A DNA stretch of 64,000 nt, taken from assembly GCA_018672475.1 (NCBI GenBank), contig JABHFS010000004.1, forward strand, positions 19,805 through 83,804, read 5' to 3'. The position numbers were made by a program, and so were the translations under genes. Positions 51,792 through 60,729 of this stretch are shown here, piece by piece. The DNA comes from Gemmatimonadota bacterium. Its GTDB lineage: Bacteria; Latescibacterota; UBA2968; UBA8231. Every line of letters starts with the position of its first letter. The stretch's first letter is position 1. The notes below the pieces were generated by a model that did no database searches, was not told the DNA's origin, and saw only the letters and a list, made by a program, of their open reading frames with translations.

Positions 51792-53858
51792 TCAGCGATC
51801 CCAGGGCAGCTGGTATGAGGGCTGACGACAGAAGCGCTTCATGCCCAGGTGGACATCGAGCACGGTGCCGGGTCCAAGTTCGAACTCCACGTATTCACAG
51901 CCCACTGGCAGAGTGCTGGCCTCCCCCTTGTCATCCACATAGGTGGCCGTCGTGAAGATATGCTCGGCAAAGGCACCCGCCTGCACGATCACTCGGCGGC
52001 TTTCCATAGGATTGGTATTGGCCAGCGTCAGGTCGATACCGTCCTCGTTCATGCGACCCACCAGGGCCGCAAGGTCGGGCGGCAGCCCCGGGCGTTTAGC
52101 CTCGGCGTCGAAGTGGCGCACCGCGACCTTTAGCAAACCGCCGTTGTATACGGGCAGGGGGCCGCCCATAGTCAGCTGCACCAGAGCCTCGGTCACGATC
52201 GTACTGCGGCCGATGAGATAGGTCTGGAAGTAGGAGTGGGTCACCGATTCGGTCCACGGCTTCTCTTTCATTCGGTTGACCTGACGGGTGACCTCGGCGA
52301 TCTCCTCCCAAGCCTTGTCGCCGTGCGGGCGATAGCCCCAACCGCTCTCGGCCCCCTCGAGTTCCCCGCGCAGTTCCTTCAGCTGGCCAAAAACCTGTCG
52401 AATACTGTGCAGCAGGATCTGCGCCGGGTAGTCCGGAAACTCACCGGCCAGGTAGTTCAGCCAGGCGTGGTTCTGACCACCGAGGCACTTGCCGTGAGCC
52501 ACACCGGGCAGGACGTGATCCCAGGTGTTGTTGGCCGGGTCGCGGATCTGGCGAACCACGTCCAGATCGAGCGGATCCAGACTGTCGGCGAACACATGCG
52601 CCATGTGCACCGGATCCAGCGGGCCGAATTCGAACCAGCCATCCACCTGCCGCTTGCGGTTAAAGTTCGGGTAATCAGTGACGCGGTCCGGCCTGGTCAG
52701 GGGCTCGTTGCCGGCATACTCGATGACCGCGTCGGGATCGGCATACTTATGCGGCACCAGCAAGTGGCCGTCGTCGTCCTCAATGGCGCGGCTCAACAGC
52801 ATTTCCACCTGCTCGCGCACCCACTTCAACCGGCCGTCTTCCCCCGTCAGTAGGCGTTCGTTTTCACCGCCTACAACCATGGCATCGGCGATGAATTGAA
52901 ATCCGTGTGGGAAGGTCCAGCCGTAGTGGCCGCCATACCACTTACCGTCTATGGTCTCGCCGACGACGCCGCTGGGCCCCGCATTGTCCGGCATGATGCC
53001 GTCGTTGCCCGCGTAGCGCTCCCGCCAACCGCCTATATAATCCAGCACCCACTGCTTGTACTTGTCCTCCCCCGTATGCAGATAGGCGTTCATAACCATC
53101 GAGGTGGACAGCATATTGGTCGCCGTGTCGCAACGCTTGAGCCGCGCGGAATACACCTGGCCATAGCGTTTGGCTTTCTCTGGATCGGCCAGATCCATCA
53201 TCGTCTCGACCCCCGGGACGTCGTAAAAGGCGAGGCCATAACTGTCCATCCACGTGCCGTAGCCGTGCGGTCGATCGAACTTGTGGAAAGCCGGCCCGTT
53301 GCTGCCCATGGCGAAGGTCTTGAACACCCGGTGTTCCGGATCGTAGCTGTACTCCGGGATGGTGGGATCTTCGTTGGTCAGAAAGTGGGCGAAGCGAAGA
53401 GAACGTTCCTTGTTCGCCTCGTGCGTTGGGTCGGCCAAGTTGAGCAGGTAGAAGTACAGCGCTGCCTCGCCTGCGTGCATCCAGTCAAAGTCGGGTAGGT
53501 ATTCCTTGACCAGCATCGTGTCCCGCCCCGGCGGGAAGGGCGAGTCGCTGACCTTGAGCCGGGAGAACTGCGCCACCAGGACCTCGTACTGCCTCTGCGC
53601 CAGCGCCAGGAAGCGGTCATCGCCGCCCAGCAGATAGAACAAGGGCCAGCGATGGAACCCCTCGAAGGCGTTGTCGACGCCGCCGTAGCCGCGAAACCCC
53701 TCAATGTCGGGCCAGAAGATCTCTCCGTTCGGCATCAGGTAGTGTTCGAGGATAATATCCTCGGACCGGTTCATCAGGTCGATCAGGCTCCTCTGCAGCA
53801 CAGCCCATTCCGGCATGGAGGGCGATGGCTGCTGCACCATTATTTTCGGTATCGACAT
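51792..53858 (-). CDS. Large uncharacterised protein, alpha/alpha-barrel enzyme-like (paralogue of the 35879 gene)
   Basis: 688 residues. It shares layout and motifs with the protein at 35879: W-A-V-L-x-R-x-L-I-D near the start, YFYLLNLADPTHE versus YFYHLGMADPSNR, NAYLHTGEDKYKQWVLDYIG versus ATAYLHTGAEKYKNWIEEYV, VGETIDGKWYGGHYGW versus VGELREGQWWGGLYGW. The ends also match: VDLTLVN-type (IDLTLANTNPMESRRVIVQA) and QPSYQLPWDR versus QPSFRMPWHG. It is longer by about 80 residues, in the middle. No signal peptide. Function unknown; a cytoplasmic glycan-active enzyme is a guess. Confidence 0.75.
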   Translation of the reverse strand: MSIPKIMVQQPSPSMPEWAVLQRSLIDLMNRSEDIILEHYLMPNGEIFWPDIEGFRGYGGVDNAFEGFHRWPLFYLLGGDDRFLALAQRQYEVLVAQFSRLKVSDSPFPPGRDTMLVKEYLPDFDWMHAGEAALYFYLLNLADPTHEANKERSLRFAHFLTNEDPTIPEYSYDPEHRVFKTFAMGSNGPAFHKFDRPHGYGTWMDSYGLAFYDVPGVETMMDLADPEKAKRYGQVYSARLKRCDTATNMLSTSMVMNAYLHTGEDKYKQWVLDYIGGWRERYAGNDGIMPDNAGPSGVVGETIDGKWYGGHYGWTFPHGFQFIADAMVVGGENERLLTGEDGRLKWVREQVEMLLSRAIEDDDGHLLVPHKYADPDAVIEYAGNEPLTRPDRVTDYPNFNRKRQVDGWFEFGPLDPVHMAHVFADSLDPLDLDVVRQIRDPANNTWDHVLPGVAHGKCLGGQNHAWLNYLAGEFPDYPAQILLHSIRQVFGQLKELRGELEGAESGWGYRPHGDKAWEEIAEVTRQVNRMKEKPWTESVTHSYFQTYLIGRSTIVTEALVQLTMGGPLPVYNGGLLKVAVRHFDAEAKRPGLPPDLAALVGRMNEDGIDLTLANTNPMESRRVIVQAGAFAEHIFTTATYVDDKGEASTLPVGCEYVEFELGPGTVLDVHLGMKRFCRQPSYQLPWDR

Positions 53859-54255
53859 CTACGATATCCTCATCACTATACGGCTCTCAATCTGCCCCAA
53901 TAGATCTCCCTCCCCAAACTCGGAGTCTATTGCACGATTTGATGGAGACTTTATGGAGACCCACCTGCCAGCGGGACCACTTCTATTGCCTGAACTCTTT
54001 CGCCCCTAGTTGGCTGCGCCAGCCCCTCGACCCCCCAGTGATTTGCGTTGACCATCAGAATAATATAAAATATGCGCGCTCGCAATGTGAGGTAAACTAT
54101 GCCATCGAAGTCATACTCTTCCCGAAGCAAATACACTAAATATCACGACGGTCATTTAGATACATCGGACTGTTGAAATTGACGGAATGTAGCGCCTACT
54201 ATTAGCACCATTAAACATCCTATCTCTGGGTGCCTACACAGAAAGCTATCGGTCT
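53859..54255. other. Intergenic stretch with a 23-bp repeat
   Basis: No gene seen. 53941-53963 (GATGGAGACTTTATGGAGAC plus CCA) recurs exactly at 55272-55294, so the membrane-protein gene between them is flanked by direct repeats. Confidence 0.5.
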
Positions 54256-55128
54256 ATGACGAGATGGTTTATCTCCTGCGGCAAAACAGCTACCACCTTC
54301 AGCAGATCATCACTAGCCCGCATCGCTATCGCCTCGGCCCTGACGGCGACCCGTTCCAACCTGCTTGTACAAGGTATTTTGCATAACGGCAGTTGGTCAT
54401 CCCTGTATAGGATACTTGGGGGTCTTTTGATCTTCCTCCTGACAGGAGTGTTTCTCATATTGTTGTATGCGCGTGGGAGTGATATTCTTCAACTACTCGT
54501 GTTTGTCCCACATATGTATGCTCCACAAATAATAGATATACTTCCTGCAGAAGTTGTTGCTGTAATCCACTGGCTCACGTTTATTCCTTTCATAATAATC
54601 CTCATAGAAGTAGTTGCTGTTTGGAAAATCCTCACCAAAGCAGGGCAGCCAGGTTGGGGCCCTATCATTCCTATTTACAATCTGATCGTGTTACTGCGCA
54701 TGGTGGGCAAACCCGCTTGGTGGATCTTCTTGTTGATTATTCCCGTCGTCAACATAGTCGTAGGTATCATGCTCACTCACGAATTATCCAAGAGTTTTGG
54801 CAAAGGCACCGGCTTCACTTGGGGCCTCTTGTTTCTGCCTCTCGTCTTCTATCCTATTCTCGGTTTTGGCAGCGATCCATACCTGGACACAGGCGGCGAA
54901 AGTGCTGGCATGACCCCTATGAAAAAGGGCTGTCTTGCATCGCTCCTTTTGGCCATCGCCGTTTTCTTTTTACTGGTTGAGACAGCCTTCTGGATATTGG
55001 TAATGGCTAGGGACCCACGATTTAATACTCTTGCAATGTTAATTGAAGCTCATGAATATGGTGAAGCGCTGAAGTTACTCATCCTCTATTTATATTATAC
55101 TGCAATAGGAGAACAAATATTTTTTTAA
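54256..55128 (+). CDS. DUF5684-like multi-pass membrane protein
   Basis: 290 residues; the true start may be later than 54256, because the first 40 residues are not membrane-like. Helices are visible at LYRILGGLLIFLLTGVFLIL, HWLTFIPFIIILIEVVAVWK, WWIFLLIIPVVNIVVGIMLT, TWGLLFLPLVFYPILGFG and LASLLLAIAVFFLLVETAFW. The core WKILTKAGQPGWGPIIPIYN is characteristic of DUF5684 (often beside signal peptidase). Base composition is more AT-rich than the left half, and it is bounded by a 23-bp repeat on each side, so it is likely acquired. Confidence 0.75.
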   Translation: MTRWFISCGKTATTFSRSSLARIAIASALTATRSNLLVQGILHNGSWSSLYRILGGLLIFLLTGVFLILLYARGSDILQLLVFVPHMYAPQIIDILPAEVVAVIHWLTFIPFIIILIEVVAVWKILTKAGQPGWGPIIPIYNLIVLLRMVGKPAWWIFLLIIPVVNIVVGIMLTHELSKSFGKGTGFTWGLLFLPLVFYPILGFGSDPYLDTGGESAGMTPMKKGCLASLLLAIAVFFLLVETAFWILVMARDPRFNTLAMLIEAHEYGEALKLLILYLYYTAIGEQIFF

Positions 55129-55271
55129 CTCAACAACCTCTCAAGGAGGCGCTGAATATACGTAACCGTAGCTCAATAGAGCCTAACTCCATACTCGGAC
55201 GCTACATCGCTCGTTGTAGAGTATACCCCGGATACCCACATCGGGCTGATTTTTACTATGCGGTTCAAATC

Positions 55272-55294
55272 GATGGAGACTTTATGGAGACCCA
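55272..55294 (+). repeat. 23-bp direct repeat, copy 2
   Basis: Exact copy of 53941-53963, 1331 bp apart, flanking the DUF5684-like gene. Confidence 0.7.
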
Positions 55295-55308
55295 AGGAAT
55301 TTAGACAT

Positions 55309-55354
55309 AGAAAAAGGGCCTACGTTCATTTCCTAAGAAATGACGTAGGCCCTT
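55309..55354. terminator. Hairpin terminator beside a tRNA-Leu 3' fragment
   Basis: AAAAGGGCCTACG pairs with CGTAGGCCCTTT, and TCATTTC/GAAATGA closes the loop. Read on the minus strand it follows the tRNA fragment at 55366, as at the intact tRNA gene. Confidence 0.75.
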
Positions 55355-55365
55355 TATAATTAATA

Positions 55366-55382
55366 TGGTGCCGAAGGTGGGA
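55366..55382 (-). repeat. Fragment of tRNA-Leu 3' end (att-like)
   Basis: TGGTGCCGAAGGTGGGA matches the acceptor end and T-arm start of the tRNA-Leu at 63884-63970. The downstream bases, including TTCCAGCCTATC near 55434, resemble those beside the copy at 60730 (TTCCAGCCTATC near 60800). Confidence 0.65.
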
Positions 55383-55484
55383 GAACATACAAAATGGATA
55401 ACGGAGTGGACTCTGCGGCCTGGTGCTAATCGCTTCCAGCCTATCACTCTTGCATAGCAACAGCCCAGTACACGACCAATGTCT

Positions 55485-55706
55485 CTATGCTGCGAAGCGG
55501 ACAACCTCCAACTCAGCCGCCGCATCGACCTTGGCGAGGATTTCCTCTACTCGCTCCATCACCGGATCATCGAGCAAATATTCACTGCAGCTTGCACACT
55601 GTACTACGGGCAGATCTTTTAGTACTACAATCGTCTTCTCCCCCAATTTGAAGGGTAGATCCGTAATAACGGCCTGCATCGTCGAGCCGCAAACATGGCA
55701 CTTCAT
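55485..55706 (-). CDS. YgiT-type zinc-finger antitoxin-like protein
   Basis: 73 residues from ATG 55706. Zinc ligands are CHVCG at the start and CASCSEYLL in the middle. The ending LDDPVMERVEEILAKVDAAA is the usual helix of short YgiT/MqsA-like proteins. These are antitoxins paired with a DUF4258 or MqsR-like RNase. The toxin gene just upstream is cut by an IS3-type insertion, so the antitoxin survives alone. Confidence 0.8.
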   Translation of the reverse strand: MKCHVCGSTMQAVITDLPFKLGEKTIVVLKDLPVVQCASCSEYLLDDPVMERVEEILAKVDAAAELEVVRFAA

Positions 55707-55825
55707 CCTGTAGATCTCCTCTGTTTCAGATCGGCGTTCCATTGCTCTGGGTCCGGTTGATACGCAGTTACCACCCGCACATTGTCATTTTCCATATCTG
55801 GCGTGACCTTCGCTAGTTGACCCAG
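55705..55825 (-). pseudogene. DUF4258-type toxin, C-terminal remnant
   Basis: The minus frame reads VTPDMENDNVRVVTAYQPDP, EQWNADLKQRR and stops TGA overlapping the antitoxin ATG. The VVTxYxPDPEQW motif is the C-terminus of DUF4258 toxins. The 5' part is missing where the IS3 element begins (about 55818-55830). Confidence 0.65.
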
Positions 55826-55866
55826 TTTCGTGGTGAGTATTTCTTAGACCCAACGGAGGAATACTC

Positions 55867-56133
55867 ATGAAGGGCAAAACGCACAGCACGGAAGAGATTA
55901 TCCGGATTCTTCGTCAAGCCGATGGGGGTAAAACCGCTCAATCAGTTTGCCGTGAGCACAACATCTCAGAGCAGACGTTTTATCGCTGGAAAAAGAAATA
56001 CGGCGATATGGAGCTGGCCGATGCCAAGCGACTGAAAGAATTAGAAAAAGAAAACGCCGAGTTAAAGAAGATGTTGGCCGAATCGATGCTGGAAAATCGC
56101 GTGCTCAAGGAGGTCAATTCAAAAAAATGGTAA
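55867..56133 (+). CDS. IS3-family transposase OrfA
   Basis: 88 residues. A helix-turn-helix (STEEIIRILRQADGGKTAQS, HNISEQTFYRWKKKYG) is followed by a leucine-zipper-like coiled coil (LKELEKENAELKKMLAESML). It overlaps orfB by 7 nt at an A7 run (near 56121-56128), a typical site for -1 programmed frameshifting that makes the OrfAB transposase. The element is incomplete, so it is probably not mobile. Confidence 0.88.
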   Translation: MKGKTHSTEEIIRILRQADGGKTAQSVCREHNISEQTFYRWKKKYGDMELADAKRLKELEKENAELKKMLAESMLENRVLKEVNSKKW

Positions 56134-56425
56134 GCCCTTCGCAGAAAAAGTCAGCTGTTGCGCATATAGTGCAGCAGCGGCTGTGCTCGGTGCGAAGGGC
56201 GTGCACCTACCTTAGCTTGCCCCGCTCGACGTATCGATATGTGCCGAAGCCATTGACCGACCGCCAAGAGCAACTCTATCAGCGGATCATCGCTTTATCT
56301 TGGCATCATCCGCGCTACGGCTACCGCCGCATCCGCGCTTTGTTGGCAAGAGAGGGTTGGATTGTAAGCCGTAAGCAAGTGCAGCGCATTCGTCGACGAG
56401 AAGGGCTTAAAGTCCGACCGAAGAT
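56127..56425 (+). pseudogene. IS3-family transposase OrfB, truncated
   Basis: The N-terminal region is present (VRRACTYLSLPRSTYRY; HTH_21 motif HPRYGYRRIRALLAREGW, QVQRIRRREGLKVRP). The rve catalytic domain is missing. After about residue 100 the frame enters unrelated sequence of the AraC fragment and continues open until 56600 by chance. Confidence 0.8.
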
Positions 56426-56427
56426 CA

Positions 56428-57088
56428 GCAGAGAAGCATTTCACCTGGGGATGTCTTGTTTATTGAGCCGGGGATTTTGCACACAAAGCAAATTTGTACC
56501 GACTACGAACAGGGTCGTTTGTCAGCGATCCATATGGAATTATTGCCAGATGCATCTTGGCTTACAGGGGAGTATCGGCTTACGCCTAAGCCCGATGTAG
56601 TCACACGGGTCAACGATTTTGACTATCTCCATGCACCGTTTCGCAAACTAGCTGAAATCTACGCCAATTATTTACCGTTTCGGGAAGAACAGATGAGCAC
56701 CATTGCACACGAGATCATGGTTATTCTGGCCGGTCAATGGCAAAACCAGGTTTGGGACCAGGTGAGTCCCCGCATGCAAGCAATAATCGTTTATATTCGA
56801 GAAAATCTACACCGACCCATTAATCGTCAGGACTTGGCGGCTCAAATTAATGTTACCCCTGCGTATGTGAACATGATATTTAAGCGGGAACTAAACACGA
56901 CGCCCTCAGCCTTAATCAATCGAGAACGAATGACTAAGGCCCATCATCTAATTAGGAATCAGGGACTATTGGTTCAAGAGGCCGCGTATCGCGTTGGTTT
57001 CAATGATCCATTTTACTTTTCGCGAGTATTCAACCGTATCATGGGTATCGCTCCTTCCAAAGTTGCTCACGACCGATTAACCAAATAG
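56428..57088 (+). pseudogene. AraC-family regulator, N-terminally truncated
   Basis: About 220 codons in frame, from SPGDVLFIEPGILHTKQICT (the end of a cupin domain) to a double helix-turn-helix (RPINRQDLAAQINVTPAYVN, RERMTKAHHLIRNQGLLVQE and AAYRVGFNDPFYFSRVFNRI). The cupin start is lost at the IS3 junction. The internal ATG at 56456 gives a 210-residue frame that could in principle still make the DNA-binding part. Confidence 0.75.
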
Positions 57089-57224
57089 TGACTTGAAAAT
57101 CTTAATCGAGGTCAGAGTCCATCACCATTGACACTTACTTACAAGAACAGAAAAGAGACCTAGGTCTTCGTGAACACTACCGTGATCGGCTTTGGGTTAC
57201 ACGTTTTTGATCACTCTGTTAAAT

Positions 57225-58539
57225 CAATGGTTCGGACATACTTTGACAAAAAAGTGCCGCCTTCTGAGCTTGGTATCTTCAACGGCCAAGTCAAGGATAC
57301 CTCATCTTCAGAAGAAACGGCACCATGCAACAGGCAGAAAAGATACTCCATGGTGTTGCTCTTTCCAAACCACGCCGCGCATTTTTACACGGCTTGTTCA
57401 TGACGATTCTCACCGTACGGGGCAAGGTAAATTTTCGTAACCTGAGCCGCTATAGCGCTCGTTCCGAAAAGACCTATGCCCGCCAGTTTGCTAAACCGTT
57501 CGCGTTTGTCGACTTCAATCGGCACCTGATCAATGCCGTCTTTGGACTCGACAGCGAGCGGGTGTTGGCCTTTGATCCGAGCTTTATACCCAAGTCCGGG
57601 CACCACACCTTTGGCCGCAACCGCTTCTGGAATGGGTGCAAAAGTCGGTCTGAGAAAGGCTTGGAGGTCTCGGCGTTGGCCGTGGTCGACCTGACGGAGT
57701 AAACAAGCCCTGACGCTGTCGGTGCAGCAAACGCTCGCGGCAGAGGATAGGCCCACAGAGACGACGTTGATCGACCCGTATCTGCGCCATATTTGTCAGG
57801 TCCAGCCCACGCTATTAGCCAGTGAAACCTATCTGTGTGTGGATGGGGGACTGACACGGAAAAAGTTAATCGATGGCGTGTGTGCCTTAGACCTGCACCT
57901 CATTGGCAAACTGCGTTGTGATGCCCGTATGCGCTATTTCTATCAAGGCCCTAAACGACCGGGACGAGGCCGACAGAAAGTCTACGATGGATTCGTCGAT
58001 TGGACCGATTTACGCGCCTTTGACGAGGTGGGCCAAGACGGCGGGGTCTATCTCTATACCGCCTGCCTCAATCATGTCCGCTTCCAACGTACGCTGCGGG
58101 TCGTAGCCTTGATCAATCCTGACGCGGACAATCCCAGTCAACCAATCCTGCTGTTTTCCACCGATCCCGACTTGGATGCATGGAAAATCTATCGCTATTA
58201 CAAAGCCCGTTTCCACATTGAATTTCTCTTCCGAGACGCCAAAAAATATACCGGCTTGGCCGATGGGCAGATGCGCACCGCCGATTGCCTCCATTTTTAT
58301 TTTAATGCCGCCCTAACCAGTCTCAACCTGGCCAAAGCAGAGTGCATGGAGACCCAACCGGCCGATCAACCGGCCCTATGCTCGATCGCCTCGATCAAAG
58401 CGCAGTATTTTAACCCGTATTTCCTGGATCGAATTATTTCCATCTTCGAGTTAGACCCTACCTTGATAAAAAAACGAACCGAGTATCAAAAACTAAGGGA
58501 TTGCGGCAAAAGCGCCGCCTGAAAACGACCGAACCATTG
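57225..58539 (+). mobile_element. IS4-family insertion sequence, 1315 bp
   Basis: Inverted ends CAATGGTTCGG (57225-57235) and CCGAACCATTG (58529-58539). The transposase is in two frames. No target-site duplication is obvious (left flank AAAT, right flank TGTC). The ends share a CAAT..T.GG pattern with those of the element at 2124-2317. Confidence 0.75.
57325..58522 (+). pseudogene. IS4-family DDE transposase, frameshifted
   Basis: The first frame (57325-57702, 125 residues) holds the N-terminal region and the first catalytic Asp (VLAFDPSFIPKSGHHTFG). It stops at 57700-57702. The second (57722-58522, 266 residues) reads QTLAAEDRPTETTLIDPYLR onward, with the second Asp (TYLCVDGGLTRKKLIDG) and the Y-x2-R-x3-E-x6-K motif (YYKARFHIEFLFRDAK). 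A one-base shift at about 57698 joins the two frames (LTE to QALTLSVQQT). IS4 elements do not normally use frameshifting, so this is likely a mutation. Confidence 0.75.
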
Positions 58540-58646
58540 TGTCTCTCCAGCGCTCATCAATACCGTTTATACGGCATTGAAACGTCAATAAGAGGACAGA
58601 TCATCTGTCCTTCCTGCGCTCCACGAATTTTGAATGGGTGTCCAGT

Positions 58647-59450
58647 ATGGCCAATAGATTGGCGGCTAAAGTCGCAATAGTAACCGGGGCGGGAACGCGT
58701 GCAGGTGACGGAATCGGGGTCGGGCGTGCGATGGCAACGCTTTTCGCCAGAGAAGGAGCAAAGGTGCTGATCGTCGATCTCAACCAGGGAAACGCCGAGC
58801 TCACGCAGGAGGCGCTTAAGGCAGAAGGACTAGACGCGGCTGTCTGTGTCGCCGATGTGTCTAAGCCCAAGGACTGCGAGCGGTTGGTCAACGCCGCGGT
58901 CGACCGCTTCGGCGGTTTAGATGTCCTGGCAAATTGTGTTGGGATTGCCGGTATCGGCAAGGTTACCGAGATCAATGATGCAGATTGGAATCGCTGCCTC
59001 GACGTGGATTTGAAAAGCATGGCGTTCACTGCTAAATTTGCCGTCCCGCAGATGGCGCGGAGCGGAGGCGGATCGATCATCAATATTTCCTCGATCGACG
59101 GGATCCGGGCCGGATTCACCGCCAATATCCCCTACGCTGCAGCAAAGGGCGGCGTCATTTCGATCACCCGCAGCATGGCGGTCCACCACGGCCGTGAAGG
59201 AATTCGGGCCAATTGCATCGCACCGGGGCATCTTTACTCAACGATGGTGAGCACGGACCTCAGCGCGGAAGACCGGGAGTTGCGTCGACGCGCCGGGCCG
59301 CTCGGGGTTGAAGGAACGGCCTGGGACGTGGCATGGGCCGGGGTTTTTTTGGCAAGCGATGAGAGCCGGTGGGTTTCCGGCGTGGTTTTGCCAGTCGACG
59401 CAGGCGTGCTGGCGGCGACTCCGTTGGGCATGCGGCATTATATGGATTAG
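58647..59450 (+). CDS. Short-chain dehydrogenase (SDR)
   Basis: 267 residues from ATG 58647 (a GTG nine bases upstream is possible). The nucleotide loop AIVTGAGTRAGDGIGVGRAM has a 3-residue insertion. NIPYAAAKGGVISITRSMAV supplies Tyr/Lys, and IINISSIDGIRAGF the Ser. The end VSGVVLPVDAGVLAATPLG is typical. Together with the decarboxylase-like gene that starts 76 nt later, it forms a small catabolic pair bracketed by the IS4 element and the serine-recombinase remnant. Confidence 0.88.
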   Translation: MANRLAAKVAIVTGAGTRAGDGIGVGRAMATLFAREGAKVLIVDLNQGNAELTQEALKAEGLDAAVCVADVSKPKDCERLVNAAVDRFGGLDVLANCVGIAGIGKVTEINDADWNRCLDVDLKSMAFTAKFAVPQMARSGGGSIINISSIDGIRAGFTANIPYAAAKGGVISITRSMAVHHGREGIRANCIAPGHLYSTMVSTDLSAEDRELRRRAGPLGVEGTAWDVAWAGVFLASDESRWVSGVVLPVDAGVLAATPLGMRHYMD

Positions 59451-59525
59451 GCTGTGTCTGAAAAGTACTTCGCAGCCGCAAAGCATTCTTCAGAGACACA
59501 CCCTAATAAAAAAGGAGCTGCAATC

Positions 59526-60344
59526 ATGGCGTACGAGTTTAAAACGGGCATGATGTATCGGATGCCGACGCATTTCGGCCCTTCACTGGGGCCCCGTCAG
59601 GGACCAGACGGCCGCAAGTTCACCTGCAAGGACAACCCCAAAACGACATCGATTTCTGTCAGCTTCAGAAGCAATGCCGAGCAGTTGTCCGCCCTCCTGC
59701 CGCCTGGATTCTCGCTTGATGGAGATCCGATTGTGACGGTTTTCGCCTCCTTCTTCACCGAGATCGAATGGCTGGCGGGTCGCGGTTATAACGTCTTGGG
59801 CGTTACGATCCCAGCCATTTTCACTGGCGCGGAAACAGCGAGGGGGCCCTTCCTGACCGTGCTTTGGGAAAACCTGGCCGACCCGATCATTACCGGTCGG
59901 GAAGACATCGGTTATGCCAAAATTTACTGCGAGATTCCAGAACCGCGTGTTTGCAACGGGACCGCTGCGTGCTCGGCAGGTTGGCTCGGTTTCAATTTTC
60001 TGGATTTCGCGGTAAGTGACCTGACGGAGGACACCTCTGCCGCCCCAAGCCCGTCCGTCGACGGAATGCTCCATTACAAATACGTGCCGAAAACGGGCGT
60101 ATGGGGTGAGGCCGATATCGAATACCCCGTCATTACGCCGTCGACGGGATCGAACGAACGCGTTCTGGAGAAGTGGAAAGGCACCGGCAGCATGGCTTGG
60201 CGGGCGGCCCGGTGGGAAGATCTGCCGACATTCTATCCAGTCGTCAACGCGTTTGCCGATCTGGAAATCGGAGAGAATGTCAGCGCTTCGATGGTAAAGT
60301 CGATCGGCAGTAAAGACTTAAGCGACCAGAGAATTCTGCGGTGA
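59526..60344 (+). CDS. Acetoacetate decarboxylase-family protein
   Basis: 272 residues from ATG 59526 (AAAGGAG upstream). The ADC-like beta-barrel is seen in LSALLPPGFSLDGDPIVTVF, VTIPAIFTGAETARGPFLTV and GREDIGYAKIYCEIPEP, with the Lys at the position of the Schiff-base region of the family. HYKYVPKTGVWGEADIEYPV follows. Several ADC-like proteins are hydratases, aldolases or lactonases rather than decarboxylases, so the reaction is open. It pairs with the SDR. Confidence 0.82.
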   Translation: MAYEFKTGMMYRMPTHFGPSLGPRQGPDGRKFTCKDNPKTTSISVSFRSNAEQLSALLPPGFSLDGDPIVTVFASFFTEIEWLAGRGYNVLGVTIPAIFTGAETARGPFLTVLWENLADPIITGREDIGYAKIYCEIPEPRVCNGTAACSAGWLGFNFLDFAVSDLTEDTSAAPSPSVDGMLHYKYVPKTGVWGEADIEYPVITPSTGSNERVLEKWKGTGSMAWRAARWEDLPTFYPVVNAFADLEIGENVSASMVKSIGSKDLSDQRILR

Positions 60345-60351
60345 TCCTTTC

Positions 60352-60696
60352 CAAGGGCAATTGAGCGGGACCTGAAAAAGACTGACCGCGAACTGGCGAA
60401 CCTGGTTCAGGCGATTAAAACAACGGGCATCTCTGAGGCGTTGCGAGATGAACTGGAACGCTGCGAAAAACGCAAGGCTACCCCCCTTTGGAGCATACTC
60501 GCCAGGAACTCCAGCAGAAACAGCCTCAGGCGCCCTCACTGCCGTCTGAGCAGGTGATTACCGCTGCCTCTGGGCAACTGGTCTGAGGTGCTGGAAAGCG
60601 GCAAGCCGCGTGATCGCAAGATCATCCTGGAGGACAATATCGAAGAGATCCTGGTTCAGCCTACAGGGGAGGTTTCACTAAAAGTAAATGCGACAG
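60352..60696 (+). pseudogene. Large serine recombinase, C-terminal remnant
   Basis: The frame ERDLKKTDRELANLVQAIKT, TGISEALRDELERCEKRKAT is the coiled-coil arm of large serine recombinases. After shifts it continues LLESGKPRDRKIILEDNIEE, ILVQPTGEVSLKV, a typical end. The catalytic resolvase domain is missing. It ends right at the tRNA-Leu-derived site at 60730, so it is likely the enzyme that once integrated there. Confidence 0.65.
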
Positions 60697-60722
60697 GGCT
60701 ACTCGCCCTGTCGCATTATCCA
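60685..60722. terminator. Hairpin terminator beside a tRNA-Leu 3' fragment
   Basis: ATGCGACAGGGC, loop TACTC, GCCCTGTCGCAT. A perfect 12-bp stem; read on the minus strand it follows the tRNA copy at 60730-60754. Confidence 0.75.
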
Positions 60723-60729
60723 TTTTGTA

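Larger units (their letters stand above)
55820..56425 (+). mobile_element. IS3-family element, 5' part only
   Basis: Holds orfA and the first half of orfB. It is cut at about 56425, where an AraC-type gene begins out of frame. The 3' part of a similar element lies at 63081-63366. Confidence 0.7.

Noticed and set aside
56456..57088. Complete AraC-type regulator
   Set aside because: The cupin domain is cut at the IS3 junction, and the coding signal begins before the first ATG; it is listed as truncated.
57325..58522. Programmed frameshift in the IS4-type transposase
   Set aside because: There is no slippery run at the junction near 57698, and this family normally has one continuous frame; mutation is simpler.
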